From assembly GCA_900315145.1 (NCBI GenBank), contig OMYE01000006.1, forward strand, positions 1 to 43,313: a stretch of 43,313 nucleotides of DNA, written 5' to 3'. Positions 8,646 to 18,130 of this stretch are shown here, piece by piece. The stretch's first letter is position 1, and every line of letters begins with the position of its first letter. A program made the position numbers and the translations under genes. Source of the DNA: an uncultured Pseudomonadota bacterium (GTDB taxonomy: Bacteria > Pseudomonadota > Gammaproteobacteria > Enterobacterales > Succinivibrionaceae). The notes under the pieces were generated by a model that was not told the DNA's origin, ran no database searches, and saw nothing but the letters and a program-made list of their open reading frames with translations.

Positions 8646-10505
8646 TCAGTTCACTGCCTTTTTAATTCTGTTTATGAATTTTTCTGAATCAAGATAACCG
8701 TTAATGGTGTACACAAGTTTTCCTTCCTTGAAAATCAGAATTGACGGCACCCCTGTAATCGCCTTTTTATATTTTTCAATAATGGATTTGGACGGGGCAT
8801 CCGCATCACTGATGTCTACGTATATATTCTTATACTGTTTCATGAAATCGGCAACCTGTTTGTCTGCAAAAGTTGTCTTTTCATATTTGATGCAGGAGGC
8901 GCACCAGTCAGCTCTGATATCCATAATGACGATCTTTTCACTGTTAAGAACTGAATTGAGTTCGGCAATGTTTTTTACTTCGCTGAAGAATGATTCACGA
9001 TGTTCTCCGGTAAGGGTCAGTGAATAACCTGCGATAGCCATAGTGATGAGAACTGATGTGATAATAAATGCAATACGCTGTTTTTTGATTACTAGAGAAC
9101 CAATGTAGCACATCAGCGAACCGCACATCAGAATACCAACCGCAGTGATGATTCCTGTAGTAAGCTGTGATCTTAGGAGATACAATGGAACAGTGAGCAG
9201 AATAAAACCGCACAGTATCTTGATGTTCTTCATCCACATACCTGAGTTCGGCAGGAATTTTGGCCCTAGAATACCGATAATTGCAAGCGGAACTCCCATG
9301 CCTAGTCCCATGATAAAAAGATAGAGTCCGCCCCGGATAATATCTCCGTCCTTCATGATAAACATCAGTGCTCCGGCGAGTGGTGCAGTAGTGCATGGAG
9401 ATGCGATAATTGCGCTGATAACCCCCATAACGAACACGCCAATGAAGGTTCCGCCTTTCTGATGATCATTTATCTGCTGGAGTTTGTTTATCCATGATGA
9501 GGGCAGGGAAACGTTGAAAAGACCGAACATTGACAGAGCCAGAATAAAGAAGATTAAACTGATGGCGATAAGTACTTCAGTCTTTTGGAGGAACATCTGA
9601 AAGCTTGCCCCAGCGTATGCAATACAGAATCCTGCCAGCATGTACGCTGTTGCCATGCCAAGAATATATGAGACGGTATAAATTAAGGATGTTTTCAGAT
9701 TTTTCTTCTTGTTTCCGAGAATGATGGCACTCCATATAGGGTACATTGGAAACATGCACGGGGTAAGACTCAGAATTATCCCGAAAACAAAGAATGCAAT
9801 GATACCTATGGCAAAGCTTTTGCCGATTTTTTCATAAATTCCGGTGCTGTCCTCTCCGGCACTGATGATTGAATCAAATTCGGACAGACCGCTATATTCT
9901 GCAACCGGAGCGGAATCTTCGGCAGACGAGCTGTCAGACGTTTTACTTTGTGAGACATCAGCTGTTGTTTCTGTGGAATATGTCCCGGCGGCTGCATAGT
10001 CTCCGTTTTCTTCAAGCCGGTCTATGGCAAGTTTCTTTTCTACAGGAGGGTAGCACATGCCAGCAGTACATCCCTGAAACTGTACGGCTATTTTAGGAAA
10101 AAGCTCTGTATCGGCAACAGTGGCCTCAAGTATAACTTCATTAAAGTAGATATGACTTGGTCCCATGTATTCATCATCATGATAAATACCTTCCGGGATT
10201 TTTAAATCCACCAGACGGCAGTTTACCGGAGTTACTTTAAAGCGTTCCTGATAAAGGTAGTAGTCTGAGGCAATGGTAAATTTAATGGTGATATGGTTAC
10301 CGTCCTGCTCAAGTGTCGGAACGAAAGCCACATCGGCATCCAAATAAGTCTGCTCGGATTTACTTCCTGAAGTATTTTGTGATCCAGTACTGCTGATTAT
10401 CAGGGAATTTCCGCCAGCCGTATTGTTTTCTTCTGCAAGAATCTCCTGAGAACCAAACAGAACGGCAGTATATAAAATAAAAAATTTTAGGATGTGTTTA
10501 AACAT
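8646..10505 (-). CDS. dsbD: Thiol:disulfide interchange protein DsbD
   Basis: The 619-residue inner-membrane protein passes electrons from cytoplasmic thioredoxin to periplasmic thiol proteins. It has all three DsbD parts. A signal peptide (1-24) leads to the periplasmic alpha domain with C146 and C151 in GCTAGMCYPP. The membrane domain of about eight helices carries the Cys pair in SLTPCMFPMYP and ASPCTTAPLAG. The C-terminal thioredoxin domain has C535 and C538 in DWCASC. The alpha-domain Cys spacing is C-x4-C, one residue shorter than the C-x5-C I recall for E. coli, which is a mild oddity. Length and order are normal for the family. The gene stands alone. No dsbC or other partner is in the window, so the recipients are unknown. 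Confidence 0.93.
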   Translation of the reverse strand: MFKHILKFFILYTAVLFGSQEILAEENNTAGGNSLIISSTGSQNTSGSKSEQTYLDADVAFVPTLEQDGNHITIKFTIASDYYLYQERFKVTPVNCRLVDLKIPEGIYHDDEYMGPSHIYFNEVILEATVADTELFPKIAVQFQGCTAGMCYPPVEKKLAIDRLEENGDYAAAGTYSTETTADVSQSKTSDSSSAEDSAPVAEYSGLSEFDSIISAGEDSTGIYEKIGKSFAIGIIAFFVFGIILSLTPCMFPMYPIWSAIILGNKKKNLKTSLIYTVSYILGMATAYMLAGFCIAYAGASFQMFLQKTEVLIAISLIFFILALSMFGLFNVSLPSSWINKLQQINDHQKGGTFIGVFVMGVISAIIASPCTTAPLAGALMFIMKDGDIIRGGLYLFIMGLGMGVPLAIIGILGPKFLPNSGMWMKNIKILCGFILLTVPLYLLRSQLTTGIITAVGILMCGSLMCYIGSLVIKKQRIAFIITSVLITMAIAGYSLTLTGEHRESFFSEVKNIAELNSVLNSEKIVIMDIRADWCASCIKYEKTTFADKQVADFMKQYKNIYVDISDADAPSKSIIEKYKKAITGVPSILIFKEGKLVYTINGYLDSEKFINRIKKAVN

Positions 10506-10894
10506 AATTATGAACTGCTGACAGATAAAAATATAAATAAATTATGTAATAAGCTCTGCTGTGCTATTGTAACACAAAGACCTGTAACAGTAGCCTAAAA
10601 CAGCTGTGAGTTTTATTCAGGTCAAAATAATACGGAATGAGAAATAATATTTTTTTGGAGATCGGGCCGAGTGTCCTGTGTTCTTGCAGAGTTCGTCAGA
10701 TAACAGGCTTTATAGTGCGGAAAGGACGTATGGAAAAACCAAACCGGTTGGAAAGGAGATACATAGGAAAAAGTCAGAAAAAAATGAGGTAATGAAATCT
10801 ATTACCTCATCTCGACATTTTTCCCGTTATGCGTAACACTGACTTTCGCAAACTTTCACAGAAGAAAGTTTTTTTACCGTACGGTCAGGCAGAA
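10506..10894. other. Intergenic region pfkA to dsbD
   Basis: Both flanking genes are on the minus strand. The gap holds the pfkA terminator (10776-10810) and must contain the dsbD promoter, which I cannot pick out confidently. Nothing else is recognised. Confidence 0.5.
10776..10810 (-). terminator. Terminator after pfkA
   Basis: Perfect 10-base arms ATGAGGTAAT (10784-10793) and ATTACCTCAT (10801-10810) with a 7-base loop are followed, on the minus strand, by seven T. Confidence 0.88.
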
Positions 10895-11878
10895 TCAGGA
10901 TATCTTGCTTGAAAGATGAATGTAGTCTGTAACCTTGGTTTTTTTCGGAGTGTTGATGGCTTCAACAATATCCGTAGCAATAAGCCTGTTGTTTTCAATA
11001 CCGACGCACTTGCCGTATTCACCGGCTGCAATCAGTTTAACTGCGTAGAAGCCTAATTGACTAGCAAGAACTCTGTCCATGGCGCTTGGGGAACCGCCTC
11101 TCTGAATGTGACCAAGAACAGTGGCACGGCATTCAATACCGGTAGTGCATTCAAGTTCTGAAGCCAAAGTTTCTGCATTAATGATGTTTTCACAAAGACA
11201 GATTAGGGCATGACGTTTGCCACTGGCAAAAGCCTGGGATACTTTACTAAACAGGGATTCTTTTTTGAATTCCGCCTCCGGAGTGATTATGTAGTCAGCT
11301 CCGCCGGCAATGCCTCCGATTACCGCCAGATCACCGCAGTGACGCCCCATGACTTCAACAATGGTTACACGGTGGTGTGAGCTGGAGGTGTCGCGCAGTC
11401 TGTCCATATTCTGCATAATGTTGTTTGATGCGGTATCGAAACCTATGGAATATTCAGTACCGTGAACGTCATTATCTATGGAGGCAGGAACTCCTATGCA
11501 TTTAACCCCCATTTCATGAAGTCGGAGTGCTCCAGTATATGTGCCGTCACCGCCAATGGTTATGAGAGCATCAATTTTATGTTTTTTCAGATTCTCAATG
11601 GCTTCTGCTCTGATTGATTCCTCCTTGAAGGCAGTGAATCTGGCAGTTCCCAAAAAAGTACCGCCACGTGTAATGATGTCATTGACACAGGCTCTATCGA
11701 GACTTACGAATCTGTCCTGATGAAGACCTAAAAATCCGTCTTTAATACCGAATACTTCAAATCCTTCATCTATAGCTGCTCTGACTATGGATCTTACAGC
11801 GGCGTTCATGCCAGGTGCGTCACCGCCGCTTGTCAGGACGCCGATTCTTTTAACTGGTAAATTTTCAGATGTTTCCAT
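10895..11878 (-). CDS. pfkA: 6-phosphofructokinase, ATP-dependent type
   Basis: The 327-residue enzyme phosphorylates fructose 6-phosphate to fructose 1,6-bisphosphate in glycolysis. It follows E. coli PfkA closely: GVLTSGGDAPGMNAAVR at the N-terminus, GGTFLGTARF, the phosphate-binding GGDGTY, the catalytic SIDND, MGRHCGDLA and GHIQRGGSP. The Gly after the Asp in GGDG and the absence of Lys at the position equivalent to E. coli Gly124 argue for ATP rather than pyrophosphate. That position is Ala here (PASIDND instead of PGTIDND), a small departure. The length fits the short bacterial enzyme. It is divergent from tpiA across a 734-base gap, so two glycolytic genes share one upstream region. 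The start gives the expected N-terminus. Confidence 0.95.
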   Translation of the reverse strand: METSENLPVKRIGVLTSGGDAPGMNAAVRSIVRAAIDEGFEVFGIKDGFLGLHQDRFVSLDRACVNDIITRGGTFLGTARFTAFKEESIRAEAIENLKKHKIDALITIGGDGTYTGALRLHEMGVKCIGVPASIDNDVHGTEYSIGFDTASNNIMQNMDRLRDTSSSHHRVTIVEVMGRHCGDLAVIGGIAGGADYIITPEAEFKKESLFSKVSQAFASGKRHALICLCENIINAETLASELECTTGIECRATVLGHIQRGGSPSAMDRVLASQLGFYAVKLIAAGEYGKCVGIENNRLIATDIVEAINTPKKTKVTDYIHLSSKIS

Positions 11879-12612
11879 AACTTAAAAATTCTTATTAATT
11901 CTGTGTTTCTGATAAAAATAGACTTTAGACTGTTGAATTATCCGTATGCGCTTAAAATGTACTATAACTATAAAAGAAAGAGATACGGAAATCAGCAGAC
12001 ATTGCTGATCCTGCCGGACGCAGTGCCGTGAAAACGACCAGTGTTCTTCATCCTGCGGACAGTATGTTCAGCTTCCTTGTCTGAAGTTTTCGTTTTTTCC
12101 GGTAGGCAGATAATACTATAAAAATATATGCAATATCTATTTTTTTAAACTGTTTCTATTATTGACCATAGTGATTAAACAGTTATCAACGGACTGTCAG
12201 ACACTCATCTGCCGTATGTTAAGGCGTTAGCAGACATGGTTTTATGGTCTGATGTTTATAAAATACTAATTATTTAACGAAATCACATGGCCGGTTGCAT
12301 ATTTAACACTGTATAGATTAATTTACAACAAAATTCACTTTTCTTTTATCAATGATTTACAACCGGTCAAAAATCGGCAGGTGATGACATTCGATATTTT
12401 AACGCGTAGTGAAAAAATCCCGTAATTGCCACAAATTAACCTTTGTGATATATTTAACTGCGGAGAAAAAGCTTGCCGGATAGACATGATTTGTTTTTAT
12501 GGTAATGCCCGTAAATTGAGAATATCCGCAGGATTACGGATAATGAATATTCCGGGAGAGCTTTTTATACTACTAACATAGAATCATAGATTTTTTACTT
12601 AGGATCAATATC
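11879..12612. other. Long divergent intergenic region pfkA/tpiA
   Basis: This 734-base gap must hold the promoters of both genes. A TATACT at 12566-12571 may be the tpiA -10, but no good -35 accompanies it. A GC-richer patch around 12000-12098 ends in a hairpin and T run and is listed separately as a possible small RNA. The rest is AT-rich with nothing I recognise. Confidence 0.5.
12000..12098 (+). ncRNA. Possible small RNA
   Basis: A patch richer in G and C than its surroundings ends with TTCAG (12067-12071) pairing with CTGAA (12081-12085), followed by GTTTTCGTTTTTT. GAAAAC at 12030-12035 could also pair with GTTTTC at 12086-12091. No convincing promoter was found, and the boundaries are guesses. 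Confidence 0.2.
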
Positions 12613-13365
12613 ATGAGAAAACCACTCGTAATGGGTAACTGGAAGTTAAACGGTACCAAAGAATCTGTTAACAATCTTGTAAATGCTCTCATCGCTCCGG
12701 CTAACAATGCTACTGGCGTTGAAGTTGCTGTATGTGCACCAGCAATCTTTATCGGTACTGTTGAAGCTCTTGCCAAGGGTTCAGCTCTTCAGTATGGTTC
12801 AGAAGACTGCGACGTTCACACCAGCGGTGCTTTCACCGGTGAAAATTCTCCAGTTATGATCAAGGAATTCGGTTGTAAGTACGCTATCGTTGGTCACAGC
12901 GAACGCCGTCAGTACCACAACGAAACTGATGAAGTTGTTGCTGCCAAGTACGAAGCTGCTCAGGCTGCCGGTCTGATTCCTGTACTTTGTATCGGTGAAT
13001 CATTAGCTCAGTTCGAAGCTGGTCAGACTGCTGATGTTGTTAAGACTCAGATTAAGGCTGTTGTTGATAAGTGCGGCATCAAGTCTTTTGAAAATGCTGT
13101 TATCGCCTACGAACCAATCTGGGCTATCGGTACCGGTAAGACTGCTACTCCTGAAATAGCTCAGAATGTTCATTCACAGATCAGAGCTTTCCTTGCTTCT
13201 TTTGATGCTGATGTTGCTGAAAAGGTTCAGATTCTTTACGGCGGTTCATGCAATGCCAAGACTGCTCCAGAACTCTTTAAGCAGCCTGATATCGACGGTG
13301 GTTTAGTTGGCGGTGCTTCATTAAAGCCTGCTGATTTCTCTGCTATCATCGAAGCTGCTAAGTAA
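12613..13365 (+). CDS. tpiA: Triosephosphate isomerase
   Basis: The 250-residue TIM-barrel enzyme interconverts dihydroxyacetone phosphate and glyceraldehyde 3-phosphate in glycolysis. The catalytic residues are in place and at the usual numbers: K11 in GNWKLNG, H95 in IVGHSERR and E167 in AYEPIWAIGTG, followed by the flexible loop. The phosphate-binding LYGGSC and GGLVGGASL segments are present. The codon choice is visibly biased (GCT, GGT, AAG and AAC repeated), as expected for a highly expressed gene. AGGATC at 12601-12606 precedes the ATG. It is monocistronic, with a strong terminator after it. Confidence 0.97.
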   Translation: MRKPLVMGNWKLNGTKESVNNLVNALIAPANNATGVEVAVCAPAIFIGTVEALAKGSALQYGSEDCDVHTSGAFTGENSPVMIKEFGCKYAIVGHSERRQYHNETDEVVAAKYEAAQAAGLIPVLCIGESLAQFEAGQTADVVKTQIKAVVDKCGIKSFENAVIAYEPIWAIGTGKTATPEIAQNVHSQIRAFLASFDADVAEKVQILYGGSCNAKTAPELFKQPDIDGGLVGGASLKPADFSAIIEAAK

Positions 13366-13745
13366 TTTCCAGAAAGTTGCCGCCATATCTGTTATAAACA
13401 GATATGAGGAAAGGTGAATTTACATATTTTGAAAAACGGGAGAAAACATTGGTTTTCTCCCGTTTGAATTAATATTCTGTTATTTAAGAGGATTCTAGGT
13501 TTTTATACGTGTCTCTGAACAGGTGCAGGATTTGTTAAAATAATGGACTTTTGAATGTAAAGTATCGATAATGTTATTTGCTGACATAAGGGATGGCTGG
13601 AAGCTCAAGGTTCTTTTTCAAAAGGTGTTAATTTGATTGGAATGCGTAGGTTTCCTGACCGCTGAGGTGTTCAGAATGGTATCGCATAGACATGGATATC
13701 ATGATAATTGCATAATGATTATTATTAGTAACATAGGATGAATGT
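13366..13745. other. Intergenic region tpiA to mscL
   Basis: It contains a perfect 9-base-arm hairpin without T run (13384-13406), the tpiA terminator (13434-13465) and a stretch before mscL in which I recognise no gene. Confidence 0.5.
13434..13469 (+). terminator. Terminator after tpiA
   Basis: Perfect 14-base arms (13434-13447 and 13452-13465) close a 4-base loop; the arm ends in TTT. The structure also reads as a terminator on the minus strand, where AAACGGG and its preceding As give a T run. Confidence 0.85.
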
Positions 13746-14192
13746 ATGGCTGTTACAGATAAAGGTGTTTCCTTTTTAAAGGAATTCAGAGATTTTGCCA
13801 TGAAGGGCAATATTCTTGATATGGCAATCGGTGTGGTAATTGGTACTGCTTTCGGAAAAATTGTATCATCACTTGTAGGTGATGTGATTATGCCACTGGT
13901 TGGGGTTATTTGCGGTAGTGTTGATTTCAAGGATTTAGCTTTAGAACTTCAGCCGAAGACTGAAGCGGCAGAAGCAGTGGTATTGAAGTACGGTGTATTT
14001 ATTCAGAATATTGTAGACTTTATTATTATTGCTTTTGCTATTTTTATTTCCATGAAGCTTATCAATAATCTAAAGCGTTCTCTCGTAAAAGAGGAGAAGG
14101 CTGAAGAGGCAGCTGAGGAAGCAGCGGCTCCTTCTCCTGATATTCAGCTTCTTACTGAAATTCGTGATCTGTTAAAGGAACAGAAGAAGTAG
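13746..14192 (+). CDS. mscL: Large-conductance mechanosensitive channel MscL
   Basis: The 148-residue inner-membrane channel opens under membrane tension and releases solutes on hypo-osmotic shock. It has the standard plan: the N-terminal helix [15 protein letters not shown]1 with the pore-lining [22 protein letters not shown], a periplasmic loop, TM2 (about residues 79-100, ending in [10 protein letters not shown]) and a charged C-terminal bundle ending [14 protein letters not shown]. The length is near that of E. coli MscL (136), with the extra residues in an Ala/Glu-rich linker. AGGAT at 13736-13740 supports the start. It is monocistronic, with a strong terminator at 14262. Confidence 0.96.
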   Translation: MAVTDKGVSFLKEFRDFAMKGNILDMAIGVVIGTAFGKIVSSLVGDVIMPLVGVICGSVDFKDLALELQPKTEAAEAVVLKYGVFIQNIVDFIIIAFAIFISMKLINNLKRSLVKEEKAEEAAEEAAAPSPDIQLLTEIRDLLKEQKK

Positions 14193-14261
14193 CTGTCTTA
14201 AATCTTTCTGCAGTATATGCAGAAGATGACGATGTATCCTGATTAAAATCATGATAATGAG

Positions 14262-14300
14262 AAAGCCGGCAGGGAACCTGCCGGCTTTCTGTATTTTTTA
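14262..14300 (+). terminator. Terminator after mscL
   Basis: Perfect 12-base arms AAAGCCGGCAGG (14262-14273) and CCTGCCGGCTTT (14277-14288) close a 3-base loop, with a T-rich tail. Confidence 0.9.
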
Positions 14301-14368
14301 TTCTGTCGTAAAGAGACTGATGTTCAGCCTTATTTGATAAAAAAGTTATCCACCTTACGCGGTATTGC

Positions 14369-14397
14369 TTGACTTTTTAGGGTAAATTTGGGATCAT
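14369..14397 (+). promoter_or_regulatory. Candidate promoter of the threonine operon
   Basis: TTGACT (14369-14374) and GATCAT (14392-14397) are spaced by 17 bases, 44 bases before the leader peptide start. The -35 is 5/6 and the -10 only 4/6. Confidence 0.45.
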
Positions 14398-14440
14398 GTA
14401 CCAAGTTTTTTTGCATGGTGCATATACATAAAGGATATTT

Positions 14441-14509
14441 ATGTTAATTACAACAATAACAACAGTTATTACAACAATTACAACAGCTGGAAAGGAAAAG
14501 GGCTGTTAA
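14441..14509 (+). CDS. thrL: thr operon leader peptide
   Basis: This 22-residue frame reads MLITTITTVITTITTAGKEKGC. Eight of its residues are Thr and four are Ile, the two end products that control the operon. AAGGAT at 14431-14436 is the ribosome binding site. It ends 32 bases before an attenuator hairpin. Stalling at Thr or Ile codons should leave the last codons free to pair with the terminator's 5' arm (see the attenuator entry). The peptide acts by its translation and is not expected to have a function of its own. Confidence 0.93.
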   Translation: MLITTITTVITTITTAGKEKGC

Positions 14510-14576
14510 GTTTTGTTTTTTGTTTTGTGATTGACATTAAGAAAGCCCTGGGTTCTCAGAATCACGGGCTTTTTTT
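14496..14576 (+). promoter_or_regulatory. thr attenuator and antiterminator
   Basis: The terminator has arms AAAGCCC (14542-14548) and GGGCTTT (14566-14572), followed by further T. AGGGCT at 14499-14504, at the end of the leader peptide frame, is exactly complementary to AGCCCT at 14544-14549 in the terminator's 5' arm. A ribosome stalled on the Thr codons (up to 14485) leaves 14499-14504 free to form the antiterminator. A ribosome that reaches the stop codon covers it, and the terminator forms. Confidence 0.88.
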
Positions 14577-14593
14577 GTTGCAATGGAGAATTT

Positions 14594-17059
14594 ATGCGAG
14601 TATTAAAATTTGGCGGTACTTCTCTGGCTAATTCTGAACGTTTTATGAATGTTTCGGACATTGTCGTGAAGACTCATAGAAAATCTCAGGTGGCAGTGGT
14701 GCTTTCAGCACCTGCCAAGGTGACCAATTATCTGGTTGAATTAGTTTCTGAAGCCGTAAAGGGTAATGATGTTCAGAATATTTTAAGCAGTATTGAGGTC
14801 ATTTATACAGAACTGATTCAGGGTTTCAAGGCTAAGTATCCAAGCATAAATACAGATGAACTCCATGATATCCTAAACAAGGAATTTCAATTAATCAGGA
14901 AGCGTGTTCAGGGTATACAGCTTCTTGGTCAGTGTCCTGACAATGTACAGGCACAGATTCTCAGTCGCGGCGAAAAGGTTTCAGCACTGTTTATGGAAAC
15001 CCTGTTGCGTGCTAGAGGTGAAAATGTAACCCGCCTCTGCCCGGTTGAAGTTTTAAAGACCAGTGAAGGCAGTTATCTTGAATCAACTGTGAATATTGAT
15101 CTTTCAAGATCTTTATTCGCCAAGAGAACACCTAATGACAGTACAATCTATGTAATGATGGGATTCACCGGCGGTAATGAAAACGGTGAGCTGGTACTTC
15201 TCGGCCGTAACGGTTCTGATTACTCCGCTGCATGTCTTGCTGCATGTGTAAACGCTGAATGTTGTGAAATCTGGACAGATGTTGATGGTGTATACAGTTG
15301 TGACCCTCGTATAGTTCATGATGCTCTTCTTTTGAAACGTTTAAGTTATAAGGAGGCAATGGAGCTTTCCTATTTCGGTGCAAAAGTTCTCCATCCACGT
15401 ACCATTGCTCCTATTGCTCAGTTTAAGATTCCATGTATGATAAAAAACAGTCTGGCTCCTGAAAAAGAGGGAACCACTATCGCTGAAGTTGGTGATCTTA
15501 ATATCCCTATCAAAGGTATTTCTGATTTGGTCAACATCTCTCTCGTGAATATCTGTGGTCCGGGCATGAAGGGAATGGTTGGTATGGCCGGCAGAATTTT
15601 CAGCTGTGTTTCCCGCGCCAAAATATCCATTGCATTGATTACCCAGTCATCATCTGAGTACAGTATCAGCTTCTGTATCCATACCAGTGACGCTGAAAAG
15701 GCCATGGCAGTTCTCAATGAGGAATTCAATCTTGAACTCAAGGAAGGTCTCCTTGACGGTATAGATATCACTCATGATAAAGCAATTATTTCAGTAGTTG
15801 GTGACGGCATGCTTACCGCCAGAGGTATTGCCTCCAAGTTCTTTACCTCTCTATCACTTGCCAATATCAATGTTAATGCCATTGCTCAGGGATCTTCTGA
15901 AAGATCTATTTCCGCTGTCGTTTCCAAGAACAAGGTTAATGAGGCTATCAAGATCTGCCATCAGAACTTCTTCAGTTCTCTGCAGTTTATTGATGTTCTG
16001 CTTATCGGTATCGGCGGTGTCGGCGGAGCTCTTGTAGGTCAGATCAGAAGACAGCAGCAGATTCTTCAGCAGAAGAGCGGAGTAAAGATGCGTATTGTAG
16101 GTATGTGCAACTCCAAGCATATGATTCTGAATGCTGAAGGTATTGATTTGAATTCTGACTACCGCGCAGCTCTGAATGAATCAAATCTGTCATTCTCCCT
16201 CGCTGAAGCCAAGAAGTTTATTACTGAAAGTCATTTAATTAATCCGGTAATTGTTGACTGTACTTCAGATGCCAATATTTCTGCACAGTACAAGGAATTT
16301 CTGCTGGCCGGCTTCCATGTAGTAACTCCTAACAAGAAAGCCAATACAGGTACTATGGAATATTATCGTGATTTACGCAAGGCTGCTCAGCTCCGTCGTC
16401 GTAAGTTCCTGTACGAAACTAATGTAGGCGCAGGTCTTCCTGTTATTGAAAATCTGCAGAATCTTATTTCTGCCGGCGATAATCTGCAGGAATTTAACGG
16501 TATCCTTTCAGGTTCACTATCATTTATTTTCGGTAAGCTTGAGGAAGGTTTAAGTTTCAGCGAGGCAACTCTGACAGCCAAAGCAAAAGGCTTTACAGAG
16601 CCGGATCCTCGTGATGACTTAAGCGGTATGGACGTTGCGAGAAAGATTCTGATTCTTGCCCGTGAGGTCGGTATGGAACTTAATCTTGAAGATATAGATG
16701 TTCAGATGGCTCTGCCACCCGGATTTGATGCTAGCGGTACTACTGAGGAATTCCTTGCCCGTCTGCCTCAGGCTGATGAATATTTCAGAAAGGAAATTGA
16801 AGCAGCCAAGTCAAGAGGAGAAGTTCTTCGTTATGTCGGCAGCATTTCAGAAGGCAAATGTCACGTAGCCATCAAGGCTGTTCCTGAAACCGATCCTTTA
16901 TATAAGGTTAAGGATGGCGAGAATGCGCTGGCGTTTTTAACAGCTTATTATCAGCCGATACCTTTGGTTCTCCGTGGTTACGGTGCTGGTACAGAAGTTA
17001 CTGCAGCCGGTGTGTTTGCTGATATTTTACGTACTTTAAATTGGAAGAGAGAGGCATAA
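14594..17059 (+). CDS. thrA: Bifunctional aspartokinase/homoserine dehydrogenase I
   Basis: The 821-residue protein has almost exactly the length of E. coli ThrA (820). It catalyses the first and third steps from aspartate to homoserine. The aspartokinase part starts [12 protein letters not shown] and includes the [10 protein letters not shown] and [13 protein letters not shown] segments; two ACT-type regulatory regions follow (about 300-460), the site of feedback inhibition by threonine in the family. The homoserine dehydrogenase begins near 468 with [11 protein letters not shown] and includes [11 protein letters not shown] and [11 protein letters not shown]. The frame is open upstream to 14531, but that region is the attenuator; the ATG at 14594 with GGAG at 14585-14588 is the true start. 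It is followed after 2 bases by thrB. Confidence 0.96.
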   Translation: MRVLKFGGTSLANSERFMNVSDIVVKTHRKSQVAVVLSAPAKVTNYLVELVSEAVKGNDVQNILSSIEVIYTELIQGFKAKYPSINTDELHDILNKEFQLIRKRVQGIQLLGQCPDNVQAQILSRGEKVSALFMETLLRARGENVTRLCPVEVLKTSEGSYLESTVNIDLSRSLFAKRTPNDSTIYVMMGFTGGNENGELVLLGRNGSDYSAACLAACVNAECCEIWTDVDGVYSCDPRIVHDALLLKRLSYKEAMELSYFGAKVLHPRTIAPIAQFKIPCMIKNSLAPEKEGTTIAEVGDLNIPIKGISDLVNISLVNICGPGMKGMVGMAGRIFSCVSRAKISIALITQSSSEYSISFCIHTSDAEKAMAVLNEEFNLELKEGLLDGIDITHDKAIISVVGDGMLTARGIASKFFTSLSLANINVNAIAQGSSERSISAVVSKNKVNEAIKICHQNFFSSLQFIDVLLIGIGGVGGALVGQIRRQQQILQQKSGVKMRIVGMCNSKHMILNAEGIDLNSDYRAALNESNLSFSLAEAKKFITESHLINPVIVDCTSDANISAQYKEFLLAGFHVVTPNKKANTGTMEYYRDLRKAAQLRRRKFLYETNVGAGLPVIENLQNLISAGDNLQEFNGILSGSLSFIFGKLEEGLSFSEATLTAKAKGFTEPDPRDDLSGMDVARKILILAREVGMELNLEDIDVQMALPPGFDASGTTEEFLARLPQADEYFRKEIEAAKSRGEVLRYVGSISEGKCHVAIKAVPETDPLYKVKDGENALAFLTAYYQPIPLVLRGYGAGTEVTAAGVFADILRTLNWKREA

Positions 17060-17061
17060 AA

Positions 17062-18012
17062 ATGGGTGTAAGTGCATACGCTCCCGCATCTATAGGCAAT
17101 GTTAGTGTAGGTTTTGATATCCTCGGTGCGGCCTTGAAACCTATTGACGGTCAGATTTTAGGTGACAATGTTGAAGTTTACGAAGGAACAGAAGAGTTTT
17201 CCTTGACCATTGACGGCTGGTTTGCCTCAAAGCTTCCTGCAGATCCGAAGAAGAATATCTGCTATGATGCCTTCGTCGGTTTTAAAGAACTTCTTGCTGC
17301 AAAGAATATTGCAGTTAAGCCTGTAAAAATGGTTCTGAAGAAGAATCTGCCTATCGGTTCTGGTCTTGGTTCTTCTGCTGCATCCATCGTAGCTGCTGTT
17401 GAAGCTCTTAACGCTTTCCATGACTATCCTTTGAATAAGGATGAGGCTTTAATGCTCATGGGCAGACTCGAAGGAAAAATTTCCGGTTCTGTTCACTATG
17501 ACAATGTGGCTCCATGCTACCTCGGCGGTATTCAGCTGATGGTTGAAGAAGCCGGAGTGATTACCGAAACCGTACCTTCATTCAAGGACTGGTACTGGGT
17601 GTCATGCTATCCAGGCATTGTAGTAAGTACAGCAGCTGCCAGAGCTATTCTTCCAAAGGAATACAGCCGTTCAACCTGCATTACCTTCGGCAGACAGATA
17701 GCCTCATTTATTCAGGCTTCTCACAATGGTAATGAAAAGCTTGCAGCGGCCGTTCTCAAGGACGTGCTTGCCGAACCGTACCGCAAAGGACTGATTCCTG
17801 GGTATGATGCCGCAATGGAAAAGGCAAAAGAGCTTGGTGCTCTGGCCAGTGGTATATCCGGCTCAGGTCCGTCAATATTCATTGTTATGAAAGATCTGGC
17901 GAAGGCTGAGGAGATGCAGAATTATCTGAAGCAGTCATTTATCCAGAATGATGACGGTTTCTGCAATATCTGCAGAATTGACACTGATGGTACAGTGGTT
18001 ACAGAAATTTAA
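17062..18012 (+). CDS. thrB: Homoserine kinase
   Basis: The 316-residue GHMP kinase phosphorylates homoserine to O-phosphohomoserine in the cytoplasm. The ATP-binding GHMP loop is PIGSGLGSSAASIVAAVEAL; the N-terminus SAYAPASIGNVSVGFDILG and the C-terminal SGISGSGPSIF are also typical. The start is the ATG at 17062, two bases after the thrA stop, with GAGAGG at 17047-17052 inside the thrA end; a TTG at 17041 in frame is not needed. The tight spacing implies translational coupling with thrA. Confidence 0.95.
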   Translation: MGVSAYAPASIGNVSVGFDILGAALKPIDGQILGDNVEVYEGTEEFSLTIDGWFASKLPADPKKNICYDAFVGFKELLAAKNIAVKPVKMVLKKNLPIGSGLGSSAASIVAAVEALNAFHDYPLNKDEALMLMGRLEGKISGSVHYDNVAPCYLGGIQLMVEEAGVITETVPSFKDWYWVSCYPGIVVSTAAARAILPKEYSRSTCITFGRQIASFIQASHNGNEKLAAAVLKDVLAEPYRKGLIPGYDAAMEKAKELGALASGISGSGPSIFIVMKDLAKAEEMQNYLKQSFIQNDDGFCNICRIDTDGTVVTEI

Positions 18013-18024
18013 AGTTATTTCAGG

Positions 18025-18060
18025 AATGAACGGATGGGGAATGCCTTCTGTTCATTTTCT
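18025..18060 (+). other. Hairpin between thrB and thrC
   Basis: AATGAAC (18025-18031) pairs with GTTCATT (18050-18056), followed by TTCT. It could be a weak terminator or an RNA-processing site that lowers thrC expression relative to thrAB. Confidence 0.35.
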
Positions 18061-18130
18061 GTTTTAGGATTTTGTTAAGTTTTACCGGGAAAGCACGAAC
18101 GGTGCAACCTGGAATAAAAGTGGTGAAATT

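Noticed and set aside
10895-11878. Pyrophosphate-dependent phosphofructokinase
   Set aside because: The residues that mark the PPi type (Asp after GGD, Lys before TIDND) are absent; Gly and Ala are found.
14531-14593. Upstream start for thrA
   Set aside because: The frame is open, but the bases form the attenuator hairpin; the protein from 14594 has the expected N-terminus and length.
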